Assembly (NCBI RefSeq): GCF_031157315.1
Contig: NZ_JAVIFU010000008.1
Location: forward strand, 124,001-188,000
Direction of reading: 5' to 3'
DNA length: 64,000 nt
DNA from: Paenibacillus sp. LHD-38
GTDB taxonomy: Bacteria; Bacillota; Bacilli; Paenibacillales; Paenibacillaceae
Shown here: piece after piece, positions 27,158-37,083 of the stretch
How positions within the stretch are numbered: position 1 is the stretch's first letter
Layout of the letters: each line of letters opens with the position of its first letter
Translations under genes and position numbers: made by a program
Notes under the pieces: generated by a model
Told to the model about the DNA's origin: nothing
The model's input: the letters and a program-made list of their open reading frames with translations, nothing else
Databases searched by the model: none

Positions 27158-30096
27158 GGAGGATGCTGGGCATCGTTCTTCGTCTTATGCTGGCACTGGC
27201 GCTCGTGTTCGCAGGTTTCCGCTGGATCACGGCGAGCGAGCCGGTCCTTCATGCTACCTCCGTCAGTACGGAGCAGCTGCTCTCCTTCGACAGCAAAGCC
27301 GAGGAGCTGCCCTACGCCAAGCTGATGCTTCAGCACCCAGAGGCGGGGAAGGCGGAGGAGTCCTTGCAAGCGGTCACGATTTTGCCGAAGGAATATTCGG
27401 CCGCCGCCGATGAAGCGAAAGTATTCCATGACGAACAGGATGAGGCCGCGCTGCGCTGGGAAAATGAACGGGGCTGGGTGGAATGGACGTTTAGCGTTCC
27501 AAAGGGCGGTTGGTATGAGCTTCATTTTGATTACAAGCCGCTTGCTGGCGGCAGCGCCTCGGTCGTTCGGGGTGTGCAGATTGACGGGCGCTTTCCGTTT
27601 GCCGAGTCGGAGCGAATTGAGCTGGAGCGGCAGTGGAAGGATTCTAAGTTCCCATATGACCGCAATGAGATCGGTCAGCAAATTCGTCCTCCGCAAACAG
27701 AGCTGGAGGGCTGGAGTAGGAAAGCGGCAGCCGTTCTATCGGCTTCCGCCGAGCCTTTACTTTATCGCCTGGAGGAAGGGACGCATTCGCTGCGGCTTAC
27801 CGGAGTCAGAGAGTCTGTGGCATTGCGGGAGATCTCCTTCAGGCCTAAAGAAGCGATTCCGGATTACGAAAATTACAAGCGCTTACATCCGGAGGGTGAG
27901 ACGCAGCCCGGCTGGTACGGTGTAATCGAAGCCGAGCAGTTCATGCGGAAGTCGAGTCTGGCAATCCAGACCGATTTCTGGTCAGAGCCCTATATATCAC
28001 CCGATCCAAAGGGACGAATCACGTACAATGTGCTGGGCGGACAACGATGGAGGTTGCCGGGCGAATGGGTGGAATGGGAGCTCACGGTGCCGAATGACGG
28101 GTGGTATGAGCTTGATCTGAAAACATTCCAAAATTACCGGAACGGCTTTGAGGCGTACCGCATGATTTCGATCGACGGGAAGACGCCGTTTCAAGAGCTG
28201 CTGCATTACGCTATCCCGACGGATAAAGAATTCAAGATCGGAACGCTTGCGGATGGCGAAGGCGAGCCCTTTCGTTTTTATTTGGAGAAGGGTGCGCACA
28301 CGCTGCGCATGACCGTTGATTCGTCTCTCGTTCAGCCGGTGTATCTCGCACTGAAGGAAACGCTGAAACAATTGGCTGCTTTCGACCGGCACATTAGGCT
28401 GCTAACGGGTAATTACAGTAAATCGGGCTTCGATGCGAACATTGATTCGACACGGACATGGGATATGTTGAAGCTAGAGCCGGATGTAGAGAAGAAGATG
28501 TCGGGCTTCATCACTCATTTGACGGATATACGCCATTATATTAACGGTCTCAACAAGAAGGACTCCGATTTGTCGGAGGCGATCAAAGGCTCCGAGGCGA
28601 TCCTGGCGAAGATGCTGGAGGATGTTAATGAAATTCCGAATAAGATCAACGATTTCTCCACCATTCAGAATAATATCGGAACCTGGATGGCGACGCTGAC
28701 GCAGCAGCCGCTGCTCATGGATTATATCGTCGTACGCACGCCGGGAACGGAAACGAATTTGAAGGTGGCAAGCACGCTCTCGAGAGTTCCGTATTCCATT
28801 GCGGACTTCGGACGCTCGTTCTATTTGGACTATGACACGCGCAAACACAACCGGAAGGAAGCGTTGACCATCTGGGTCCAGCGGGGACGGGATTACGTCG
28901 AGCTTTTGCGCGAAATGGTCGATCAGGATTTTACGCCCCGAACGGGCATTGAAGTGAACATCAATTTGATGACGAATCCGAACATGCTGATTCTTGGGAA
29001 CGCTGCAGGAGATGTGCCGGACATCGCGCTTGGGGTAGGGGAATCCACGCCTGCGGATTTCGCCATGAGGGATGCTGTCCAGGATTTATCCGGCTTTCCC
29101 GGCTTTGATCAGGTGCTTGACCGGTTTATTCCCGGTGTCAGCCGTACCCTTAGCTATGACGGCGGAATCTATGGGCTGCCCGAGGTGCAAAACTTCCAGA
29201 TGCTGTTCTATCGGACGGATATTCTCGAGGGATTGCATCTGAAGGCTCCCGATACATGGGAGGATGTTTTCGATATTCTGCCGACGCTGCAGGAAAACGG
29301 AATGACGATGAACTATCCGAAAAGCGATTTCTCGACGCTCTTCTTTCAAAACGGAGCAGAGGCTTATTCGCCGGACGGCTTGAAGGGCACGCTATCGGGC
29401 GATGCAGGGCAGCAGGCATTCAAACGCTGGACGGAGCTTTACCGGAAATATAATCTTCCCATCGATATTCCGGCGTTCTTCCAGCATTTCCGCGACGGGG
29501 ATATCCCGATCGGCATAGCGGATTTCAATACGTACGTGCAGCTTCTGGTCGCTGCCCCGGAAATTACGGGACATTGGAAAATCGCTCCATTGCCAGGCAT
29601 CAAGCAGGCGGACGACGAGGTCGCAAGGTGGTCGCCGCAGGGAATTTCAGCTGCGATGATTATGAAAAAAAGCGAACGGAAGGACGACGCCTGGGCGTTC
29701 TTGGAATGGTGGACCTCCGAAGAGGTGCAGTCGCAATACGCCAAGGATATGGAATCCTTCTATGGGATCGAATTCAGGTGGAATACCGCCAACACCGATG
29801 CCATGCAAGGACTCGCCTGGCCGAGCGAGGATTTGGCCGCGCTTCGGGAGCAGGCGCGCTGGGCGAAGAACATGCCCTATGTGCCGGGCTATTACTTCCT
29901 GACGCGGGAAATGGAATTCGCATGGAACCGTACGGTAATGGAAGGCATTCCGGCACAGGAATCGCTGGAGCAGGCGCAGCTTTCCCAGCAGCGTGAAATG
30001 AACCGGAGGCAAAATAATTTTGGCATAACGGCGGGAGACGATCTTCGAATTCCACAAATTTCACAACCTTACGAATGGGAGGAACCGCAGAAATGA
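27154..30096 (+). CDS. Very large ABC-type substrate-binding protein with two N-terminal beta modules
   Basis: 980 residues, about twice a normal binding protein. An N-terminal membrane/signal helix (LGIVLRLMLALALVFAGF) has no lipobox Cys, so it is not a classical lipoprotein. Two related modules follow: GWVEWTFSVPKGGWYELHF...VQIDGRFPF (about 108-230) and GEWVEWELTVPNDGWYELDL...ISIDGKTPF (about 295-410). Both resemble carbohydrate-binding beta-sandwiches. Then come a helical linker (420-540) and a family-1 solute-binding domain (about 565-930, GIEVNINLMTNPNMLIL, YGLPEVQNFQMLFYRTDIL). Likely captures a complex polysaccharide fragment at the cell surface for the permeases at 30093 and 31069. 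Overlaps both neighbours by ATGA. Confidence 0.85.
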   Translation: MRRMLGIVLRLMLALALVFAGFRWITASEPVLHATSVSTEQLLSFDSKAEELPYAKLMLQHPEAGKAEESLQAVTILPKEYSAAADEAKVFHDEQDEAALRWENERGWVEWTFSVPKGGWYELHFDYKPLAGGSASVVRGVQIDGRFPFAESERIELERQWKDSKFPYDRNEIGQQIRPPQTELEGWSRKAAAVLSASAEPLLYRLEEGTHSLRLTGVRESVALREISFRPKEAIPDYENYKRLHPEGETQPGWYGVIEAEQFMRKSSLAIQTDFWSEPYISPDPKGRITYNVLGGQRWRLPGEWVEWELTVPNDGWYELDLKTFQNYRNGFEAYRMISIDGKTPFQELLHYAIPTDKEFKIGTLADGEGEPFRFYLEKGAHTLRMTVDSSLVQPVYLALKETLKQLAAFDRHIRLLTGNYSKSGFDANIDSTRTWDMLKLEPDVEKKMSGFITHLTDIRHYINGLNKKDSDLSEAIKGSEAILAKMLEDVNEIPNKINDFSTIQNNIGTWMATLTQQPLLMDYIVVRTPGTETNLKVASTLSRVPYSIADFGRSFYLDYDTRKHNRKEALTIWVQRGRDYVELLREMVDQDFTPRTGIEVNINLMTNPNMLILGNAAGDVPDIALGVGESTPADFAMRDAVQDLSGFPGFDQVLDRFIPGVSRTLSYDGGIYGLPEVQNFQMLFYRTDILEGLHLKAPDTWEDVFDILPTLQENGMTMNYPKSDFSTLFFQNGAEAYSPDGLKGTLSGDAGQQAFKRWTELYRKYNLPIDIPAFFQHFRDGDIPIGIADFNTYVQLLVAAPEITGHWKIAPLPGIKQADDEVARWSPQGISAAMIMKKSERKDDAWAFLEWWTSEEVQSQYAKDMESFYGIEFRWNTANTDAMQGLAWPSEDLAALREQARWAKNMPYVPGYYFLTREMEFAWNRTVMEGIPAQESLEQAQLSQQREMNRRQNNFGITAGDDLRIPQISQPYEWEEPQK

Positions 30097-31064
30097 ATAC
30101 GCAGCTATCTCCCGGTTTACAGGTGGCAAAGCCCAAATCGGCGCTTCGGTTGAAATGGAATCAGTTTTGGCGGGAAATTAGACGTGATGCTTTTTGCTAT
30201 CTGTTTCTCGCTCCTTTCCTCCTTTGCTTTCTATTATTCATCGTTATTCCTGTCGTGATGGCCGCTACGCTTGGCTTTACGTCTTACGACGGCTTCGGCT
30301 CGCTGCATTTTATCGGGATAGACAACTACATCAGCCTGTTCACGCAGGACATTATTTTTCTGACCAAGGCGATTCCGAACACGTTTTTGTTCGCGCTGAT
30401 CGTAGGGCCGGGCGGCTATATTCTTGCTTTTCTATTCGCTTGGCTCATACATCAACTGCCGATCCGCATTCGCGATTACTATACGCTGGCGTTTTATGCG
30501 CCATCCATGGCTGGCGGAGTCGCGTTGTCGGTCGTCTGGATTGCAACGTTCAGTGGTGACCGCGTCGGCTATTTCAACAATTTCCTGCTGCAGATGGGAT
30601 GGATCGACAGTCCGGTTATCTGGCTGCAGGACCCGAAATATTTGCTGAATATTATGATTATCGTTTCGCTCTGGGTGAGCTTCAGTGTCGGGTTTCTAGC
30701 GATGCTCGCGGGACTTCAGACCGTAAACCGCGAGCTTTACGAGGCTGGCCGAATCGATGGGATTTCGAGCCGGCTGCAGGAGGTTTTCTACATCACGGTC
30801 CCGTCGATGAAGCCGCAAATGCTGTTCAGCGCCGTTATGTCCATCGTGGGGACGCTGAAGGCGGGCGGGATTTCGACCCAATTGACCGGCATGGCGATTA
30901 CGCCCTCGTACTCGGGACATTTAATCATCAATCATATCGACGATTATGCTTTTATCCGCTTCGAGCTTGGATATGCTTCGGCTGTCTCGGTTATGCTGCT
31001 GCTCATCAGCTATTTTGCCATGAGATTCGCTTACCGGCTGTTCGGATCAAAGGAGGAACTATAA
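30093..31064 (+). CDS. Carbohydrate ABC transporter permease (MalF/UgpA type)
   Basis: 323 residues from ATG 30093, whose ATGA overlaps the stop of the large binding protein. GGGAGG lies upstream; an earlier in-frame start at 30075 is poorer. Six membrane helices and the EAA loop YEAGRIDGISSRLQEVFYIT, slightly off consensus (EAG for EAA). Forms the channel with the next gene. Confidence 0.9.
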   Translation: MNTQLSPGLQVAKPKSALRLKWNQFWREIRRDAFCYLFLAPFLLCFLLFIVIPVVMAATLGFTSYDGFGSLHFIGIDNYISLFTQDIIFLTKAIPNTFLFALIVGPGGYILAFLFAWLIHQLPIRIRDYYTLAFYAPSMAGGVALSVVWIATFSGDRVGYFNNFLLQMGWIDSPVIWLQDPKYLLNIMIIVSLWVSFSVGFLAMLAGLQTVNRELYEAGRIDGISSRLQEVFYITVPSMKPQMLFSAVMSIVGTLKAGGISTQLTGMAITPSYSGHLIINHIDDYAFIRFELGYASAVSVMLLLISYFAMRFAYRLFGSKEEL

Positions 31065-31068
31065 AACC

Positions 31069-31926
31069 ATGATTCGAAGACTTCGCAGAGTAACGACATT
31101 TCAGGTCATCCTGATTACGGTGTTTACCGTACTTGCCGCGTTTATGTCGTTGCCGATCGTATTTATTTTGAACCATGCCTTCAAGCCGCAAAATGAGCTG
31201 TTTCTATTTCCTCCGCGGTTTCTGGTGCAAAATCCGACGCTGCGCAACTTTGAATCGCTCATTCTGCATGCGTCAAACGCGACGGTTCCGTTCACCCGGT
31301 ATCTGTTCAACAGCTTGATCGTAGCGGGGTTTACGCTTGCCGCGGTTATCATCGTCAGCACGATGGCGGGTTATGTGCTTGCCAAATACCAGTTTCATTT
31401 CAAGCAGCTGATCTTGGCGCTTATCACGTTATCCTTGATGTTCGCGCCAGAGACGGTGGGTATTCCAAGATACCTGATGATTAGCGGTCTTGGCATAAAC
31501 AACACGTATTTCGGTCATATTTTGCCCGCCCTGGCTTCACCGATCGCGGTATTCATGCTGGTCGGCTTTATATCGCAAATCCCCGGTGAGCTGCTGGAGG
31601 CGGCGAAGATCGACGGAGCAAGCCATTTGGGCATCTTTACAAAAATAGTGCTGCCGCTGGCCGTTCCCGCCATTGCGACCATTTCAATTTTCACGTTCCA
31701 AGGCGTATGGGGCGATGTGGAGACATCGACGTTATTTATGCAAGAGGAAACGATGAGAACATTGGCCTTCTACGTCAATAGCTTGCTCAGCGGGCTTCAG
31801 AACAGCGTGGCGGGTCAGAACGTAGCCGCCGCAGCAGGCTTGCTCATGTTCGTGCCTAACCTCATTATCTTTCTGCTCTTTCAGCGGAGAGTACTCGAGA
31901 CGATGGTTCATTCCGGAATCAAGTAA
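31069..31926 (+). CDS. Carbohydrate ABC transporter permease (MalG/UgpE type)
   Basis: 285 residues and six membrane helices, with canonical EAA loop LEAAKIDGASHLGIFTKIVL and the MalG-type SLMFAPETVGIPRYLMISGL segment. AAGGAGG lies 11-12 bases before the ATG. Second half of the importer served by the 980-residue binding protein. Confidence 0.92.
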   Translation: MIRRLRRVTTFQVILITVFTVLAAFMSLPIVFILNHAFKPQNELFLFPPRFLVQNPTLRNFESLILHASNATVPFTRYLFNSLIVAGFTLAAVIIVSTMAGYVLAKYQFHFKQLILALITLSLMFAPETVGIPRYLMISGLGINNTYFGHILPALASPIAVFMLVGFISQIPGELLEAAKIDGASHLGIFTKIVLPLAVPAIATISIFTFQGVWGDVETSTLFMQEETMRTLAFYVNSLLSGLQNSVAGQNVAAAAGLLMFVPNLIIFLLFQRRVLETMVHSGIK

Positions 31927-31953
31927 TTCAAATCAGCAAAGGAAGTCGTAACG

Positions 31954-33969
31954 ATGAAGAGATTTCTATTATTCCTGCTTCTTGCGGCGACCTTCATGCT
32001 TGCCGCACCTGAAGCGATCTATGCGGAGCTCCCTTACAGGACCTCCTACTATGACAACAATCAAGCGACATGGCTGCGCATCCAGCCTGTATATGCGCCT
32101 GCAGAAACAAAAGGCACGCGCTTTGTCGAGCCGATGGATCTGCAGGTAGGAGCGGACGACAAGGTGTACGTTGCAGATAAAGGGGCGAATAAGGTCGTTG
32201 TGCTAGATAACGACGGTGCCCTCCTTCTCTCGATTGGCGCGGAAGAAGGGGAGAGCATGCTCAGCGCGCCCGAGGGCTTGTTCGTTACTCCGGATGGGCT
32301 GATCTATGTCGCCGATTCAGGAAATCAACGCATTGCCGTATTCGGAGCGGACGGCTCGTTTGTCCGCGAATATAAGAAGCCGGAGTCGACCTTTCTGGAG
32401 CAGGAGCATTTTGTGCCCGTCAAGCTGGTGGTTGACCGGCGCGGCGTGATGTACATCAGCTTGAATTCCTCCTACCAAGGCTTGCTTCGCATGAATGAGG
32501 ACGGGGAGTTCATGGGTTATTTCGGCGCTAACAAGGCGCAGCAAACCGTGCTCAATTGGCTGAAGAAGCTCATTCTCAACAAGGAGCAGCTGTCCAAGGA
32601 GCTGGCGAGTTTGCCGCGTCCGATTACGAACGTTGCGCTTGATCGGGACGGTTTCATTTATACGGCAACAGCTGCGGGCTTCGGACAGGGCGCAATCCGC
32701 AAGCTGAATGCCGGGGGTGTAGACGCCTTCAAGAACAAAACATTGGTGAACGGGCATGGCATTGTCGACGTAGCGAGCGATTCGAACGGCTTCTTGTACA
32801 ACGTCGACATGGATTCGGCCCGCGTCAATATCTACGACCAGAATGCGGAGGCGTTGTTTGCATTCGGGCTAATCGATAATGAAACGCAGCAGTACGGCGT
32901 TCTCGGGTTTCCGACAAGCATAGGCGTAGATTCCAAATTCGGCGTTTGGATATCCGACAGCCGAACCGGTACGATACATAAATTTGTCCGTACCGAGTTC
33001 GGGAGCGATGTGATGAATGCGCTTACGCTTTATGTAGAGGGCAAGTATGAGCAGAGCAAGCCTTACTGGGATAAAGTATATGCCCGCAATGACATGTATA
33101 ACGGCGTGTTTCAAGGGCTGGGCAAGGTGTATTTGCATGAGAACGATTATGATAATGCCTTGTCGTTTCTGAAAATAGCCTTCGACACGGAGGGCTACTC
33201 CAAGGCGTATTGGCAAATCCGTCTGGACTTTCTGCAAAAACATTTCATTTGGCTGGCGGCGGCAGCGGCGGTAATTCTGCTATTGCTGAAATTCGGCGGG
33301 TCGGCCGTCCGGAAATGGTTGAAGCATCGGCCTCTGCCGCTATACTGGCAGCGTCCGCTTGGCGATTTGCGCAATCTTTGGTACGTCATGCTTCATCCTT
33401 ACCAGGGTTTTTACAGGCTAAAGGAAGCGAGAGTCGCGCCTTGGATCATTATTCTGATTTTGGCAGCTGCCGTAGCGGTAAAGATCGTGACAATCTATTA
33501 CACCGGATTTCTTTTCCATTCTGTGGAGCTGTCGCAAATTAATCTGTTCGGCAGCTTAGGCTTATTCATGGTCCCTTGGATCACCTGGATCATTGCCAAT
33601 TATCTCGTATGCAGCGTGAAGGACGGAGAAGGGAAATTCAGAGAGGTCATTCAAGGCAGCGCCTATGCGCTTGCTCCATATCTGTTCTTCTCCATTCCGA
33701 CGTTAATTTTGTCCAATATCGTGACGCTCGACGAGCGGGTGATCGTGGATTCGCTAAATACTGTCATGTTTCTATGGATGGGCGTCATGCTCATCGTCAT
33801 GACGCAGGTCATTCATAATTTTGATTTTCTGGAGTCGCTCAAAAATATTGCCATTACCGTGTTTACCATTGGCACCATTTGGTTGTTTGCTTTTCTCGTG
33901 TTTGGCTTGTCCTTCAATTTATATGATTTCTTCTATCAGCTTTACAAGGAGGTGACCTTCTATGGTTGA
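31954..33969 (+). CDS. NHL beta-propeller / Yip1-domain membrane protein
   Basis: 671 residues. Cleavable signal peptide (LFLLLAATFMLAAPEAIYA), then an extracytoplasmic beta-propeller with NHL-type repeats (about 45-340: VADKGANKVVVLDNDG, PDGLIYVADSGNQRIAVFG, DRDGFIYTATAAG), a TPR-like stretch (345-405, YLHENDYDNALSFLKIAF), a membrane helix (about 430-445) and a C-terminal Yip1 region with five membrane helices (470-665). The usual role of such fusions is unknown. Between importer genes, it may sense or present the ligand, or help assemble the transporter (inference). It overlaps the DUF5696 gene by 8 bases. Confidence 0.82.
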   Translation: MKRFLLFLLLAATFMLAAPEAIYAELPYRTSYYDNNQATWLRIQPVYAPAETKGTRFVEPMDLQVGADDKVYVADKGANKVVVLDNDGALLLSIGAEEGESMLSAPEGLFVTPDGLIYVADSGNQRIAVFGADGSFVREYKKPESTFLEQEHFVPVKLVVDRRGVMYISLNSSYQGLLRMNEDGEFMGYFGANKAQQTVLNWLKKLILNKEQLSKELASLPRPITNVALDRDGFIYTATAAGFGQGAIRKLNAGGVDAFKNKTLVNGHGIVDVASDSNGFLYNVDMDSARVNIYDQNAEALFAFGLIDNETQQYGVLGFPTSIGVDSKFGVWISDSRTGTIHKFVRTEFGSDVMNALTLYVEGKYEQSKPYWDKVYARNDMYNGVFQGLGKVYLHENDYDNALSFLKIAFDTEGYSKAYWQIRLDFLQKHFIWLAAAAAVILLLLKFGGSAVRKWLKHRPLPLYWQRPLGDLRNLWYVMLHPYQGFYRLKEARVAPWIIILILAAAVAVKIVTIYYTGFLFHSVELSQINLFGSLGLFMVPWITWIIANYLVCSVKDGEGKFREVIQGSAYALAPYLFFSIPTLILSNIVTLDERVIVDSLNTVMFLWMGVMLIVMTQVIHNFDFLESLKNIAITVFTIGTIWLFAFLVFGLSFNLYDFFYQLYKEVTFYG

Positions 33970-36190
33970 GCTCATCAAGCGCACTTCCCTTCGCGTAAAG
34001 CTCGCGGCAATCGCTTTAATTATGCTTGCTGCCGCTTCCTGCATCCTCTTCCTGCAAGGTGACGGGCTGACGCCTGCCAAAGCGCTGGAGCTGACTGGAA
34101 TCGAGAAGCCTTCAGCCAGCCGTGCTCCTCTGTACGAGGGGGTAGCATGGACGCCGCAAACAGGGGCTGACGGTTTTGCCGATGCGCTGGAAAACGATGA
34201 TTTTGCGCTTTATATTCATCCCGGCACTACACAGATTGCATTAGTCGATAAGCGTACCGGGTATCGGTGGAGCAGCAATCCGACGGAAGAGCAGCTCGGC
34301 AGCGAAACGGTGAAGGGCGTCTTGCTTGCCAATCTGAAATCGCCCTTTGTCCTGACATATGTAAGGACGCAAGGGAAGGACCAGACGATTCGCGAGGTTC
34401 TGAATGCAAGCGATCCCAAGATTCAAACCACGTTGATCAAAACCGCGGCAGGCCTTCAGGTTTCCTATGTTTTCCCCGAGCCGCAGCTTGGCTTTACGAT
34501 CCAATACGAGCTTACGCCGAAGGGGTTAAAGGCGCGGATCCCAACAGACGGCATTAAAGAAGATGGCGAATATGCCATCTTTACGGTTGATTTGCTCCCT
34601 TACTTCGGTGCTGCCGCGCCGGAGGAGGACGGTTATATCTTCGTACCGGACGGACCCGGCGGATTGATTGCTTTTGACAGCGAACGGGCAGGGGTTTCAA
34701 GGGGTTACATCCATCAGGTGTACGGGTTGGAATTAACCAATACCGGAAACTGGAGCGGTTCCGGGGAAAGACGGGAAAATATTGCTTTTCCGGTGTTCGG
34801 AATGAAGCGAGGCAGCAACGCCTTTATGGCAGTTCTTACGGAGGGCGGGGATTCAGCGAATATCGCGGCGATGCCGCCGGGACTGAAATCGGGACTGTAC
34901 AACGTGTACGCCAATCAGATTTACCGCGAGGAATATTTGTATCGGATGAGCCGTCTCGCTGCTCCGCTCAAAGCGGTTCAGAAGCAGCGCCTAGAAACGG
35001 ATAGGGAGGTGGAGTACTGCTTTCTGAACGGCGGGGACGCCGATTATGTCGGGATGGCGAAGGCCTACCGCGACTATATGGCGGAGACAGGCAAGCTGAA
35101 GGAACCGTTGAAGCCGGTCGACCATATGCCGCTTTACCTAAAAGTGATGGGAGGCAGCTACACGGAGGCTTTTAACAAAATCAAATATATCGCCGCGACC
35201 ACCTTCCCGCAGGCAGCAGAAATGGTAAACGGCTTGCGTGAGCAGGGCGTCGATCATTTAAAGGTCATTTATTACGGCTGGCAAAATCAAGGCGATTACG
35301 ATTCGTATGACCGCTTTCCGATCGAGAAGTCGCTAGGCGGCGAAGCGGCGGCAAAAGATTTTATTTCCAAGATGACTAAGCTGGGCATCGATGTGCTGTT
35401 CGAGGATGATTTTGTTTGGATCGATTCAGAAAGTTCTGAACTATCGGGCAAAACAAACGGCATTCGCGGCATCGACGAAACGGTATTCATTGATGAAGGC
35501 TGGTTTATCAGTAAGCCTGCGCGCACCGTTGCCATGGCGTATCAAACGATGGAGAAGCTTAAGGACATCGGAGTGTCCGGTATGTTGTTCAACTATCTTG
35601 GCGAGATGGTGTTCCATGATTATGATCCGTCGGGCATTGCGACGCGCTCGGATACGATCGCTATTTACGATGGTTTGCTCGCCTACACGCAGAAAACGCT
35701 CGGCTCGGCTGGCGTTTACCGCGGCAACGACTATACGGTCGGGCAGACCGACTATATTGCCGGCCTTCCTTACGAATCTAGCTACGATTTCATGGTTGAT
35801 GAGACCGTACCCTTTTATCCGATAGCGCTTCACGGTTATGTTTCCTATTCCTTTGGAGACGGCAACCTGCGCAACGACGTAGAGGCGGAATTTCTGAAAG
35901 CGATAGAGTACGGGGCCGTTCCTTCGTTCTTCTTAACCCATGAGGATTCGCGAAAGCTGAAGTATACGTCGGCAGGTTTCCTATTCAGCACGCAATACGA
36001 GAAGTGGACGGAGCGGATCCTGAAGGAATACGAGGCTTTCGATTCCCTTGCGCCGGTGTTCTCTCAGAAGATAACCGATCATGAAAAGCTGTCGGAGACG
36101 AGGTTCGCTACGGTATATGAGGACGGTACGCGCGTCATTGTCGATTATGGCAGCAAGACATTCCAAGTGGAGAAAGGGGAGGGCGCGTAA
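33962..36190 (+). CDS. DUF5696-type putative extracellular glycoside hydrolase-like protein
   Basis: 742 residues, with an N-terminal signal/anchor (KLAAIALIMLAAASCILFLQG; its Cys could act as a lipid site, but the flanking residues are poor). Beta-rich N-terminal half (about 50-370, FALYIHPGTTQIALVDKRTG; GYIFVPDGPGGLIAFDS) resembling galactose-mutarotase-like supersandwiches. C-terminal half looks like a TIM barrel (400-700, HLKVIYYGWQNQGDYDSY; GIDVLFEDDFVWID; GVSGMLFNYLGEMVFHDYD) with acidic residues at strand ends. The fold pattern is like retaining GH barrels, but no family nucleophile could be named. Placement between two permease pairs suggests it trims the imported glycan at the membrane. 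Confidence 0.78.
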   Translation: MVELIKRTSLRVKLAAIALIMLAAASCILFLQGDGLTPAKALELTGIEKPSASRAPLYEGVAWTPQTGADGFADALENDDFALYIHPGTTQIALVDKRTGYRWSSNPTEEQLGSETVKGVLLANLKSPFVLTYVRTQGKDQTIREVLNASDPKIQTTLIKTAAGLQVSYVFPEPQLGFTIQYELTPKGLKARIPTDGIKEDGEYAIFTVDLLPYFGAAAPEEDGYIFVPDGPGGLIAFDSERAGVSRGYIHQVYGLELTNTGNWSGSGERRENIAFPVFGMKRGSNAFMAVLTEGGDSANIAAMPPGLKSGLYNVYANQIYREEYLYRMSRLAAPLKAVQKQRLETDREVEYCFLNGGDADYVGMAKAYRDYMAETGKLKEPLKPVDHMPLYLKVMGGSYTEAFNKIKYIAATTFPQAAEMVNGLREQGVDHLKVIYYGWQNQGDYDSYDRFPIEKSLGGEAAAKDFISKMTKLGIDVLFEDDFVWIDSESSELSGKTNGIRGIDETVFIDEGWFISKPARTVAMAYQTMEKLKDIGVSGMLFNYLGEMVFHDYDPSGIATRSDTIAIYDGLLAYTQKTLGSAGVYRGNDYTVGQTDYIAGLPYESSYDFMVDETVPFYPIALHGYVSYSFGDGNLRNDVEAEFLKAIEYGAVPSFFLTHEDSRKLKYTSAGFLFSTQYEKWTERILKEYEAFDSLAPVFSQKITDHEKLSETRFATVYEDGTRVIVDYGSKTFQVEKGEGA

Positions 36191-37083
36191 TGAAAGCGAA
36201 AGCACGGGGACGCGCAGCGCGCCTCCATCTTTGGAAGGGCTATGGACTCGGCTTGATGTTCATGCTGCCGTGGATAATCGGGTTCGCGATGTTTGTGCTT
36301 ATCCCCATCAGCTGGTCGTTGTTTATGTCCTTCAACAAGGTCCAAGTTGCGGTGGGAGGCTTTAAGTACGAGTGGCTCGGATTCCGCAATTACCGGGACG
36401 CCTTCTTGAAGGATAACGTTTTTCCGATCGAGCTGATCACGTATTTCCAAGAAATGCTGCTGATGGTTCCGATCATCGTTATATTCGCCCTGCTTATTTC
36501 ATTAATGCTCAATCAAAAGTTTCCTGGTCGTTTCATATACCGCGCGTTGTTCTTTTTACCGGTTATATTTGCTACGGGGCAGGTGCTCTCTGAGCTTTTC
36601 CTGCAGGGAGCCGGGGATATTCCTTTCCTGGAGCAGTATAATTTGCTGCCGCTCGTGGAGGAGTACGTAGGCAAGCAATTTGCCGAAACGGTTATGGCTG
36701 TGCTGGGCAAGGCGATTCTTATTTTATGGTATTCAGGCGTACAGATTCTAATCTTTATCGCAGGCTTTCAGACGATTTCTCCGACGATCTACGAAGCCGT
36801 ACGCATTGACGGGGCATCCCCGTGGGACAGCTTTTGGAAAATCACGCTGCCTGCGTGCGTTCCGTTCATCAGCCTGAATGTGCTGTACACGATCATTGAT
36901 TTGTTTACATTCCCGCTGAATCCGGTGCTGGCGCATATCAAGAGCAACATGTTTAAGGTCGATACCGGCTACGGCTATGCGAGCGCGCTCGCTTGGATTT
37001 ATTTTGGATTCATTTTCGCGCTGATCGCCCTCGTATTATGGCTGTTCAACCGAAGCCTCAAGACAAGGAGGGTACATTCATGA
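36190..37083 (+). CDS. Sugar ABC transporter permease (second pair, MalF type)
   Basis: 297 residues. The ATG shares its A with the upstream stop (TAATG), behind GGGGAGGG. Six membrane helices; EAA loop YEAVRIDGASPWDSFWKITL. This permease and the next form a second, different channel within the same operon, matched by the binding protein at 38345. Confidence 0.92.
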   Translation: MKAKARGRAARLHLWKGYGLGLMFMLPWIIGFAMFVLIPISWSLFMSFNKVQVAVGGFKYEWLGFRNYRDAFLKDNVFPIELITYFQEMLLMVPIIVIFALLISLMLNQKFPGRFIYRALFFLPVIFATGQVLSELFLQGAGDIPFLEQYNLLPLVEEYVGKQFAETVMAVLGKAILILWYSGVQILIFIAGFQTISPTIYEAVRIDGASPWDSFWKITLPACVPFISLNVLYTIIDLFTFPLNPVLAHIKSNMFKVDTGYGYASALAWIYFGFIFALIALVLWLFNRSLKTRRVHS

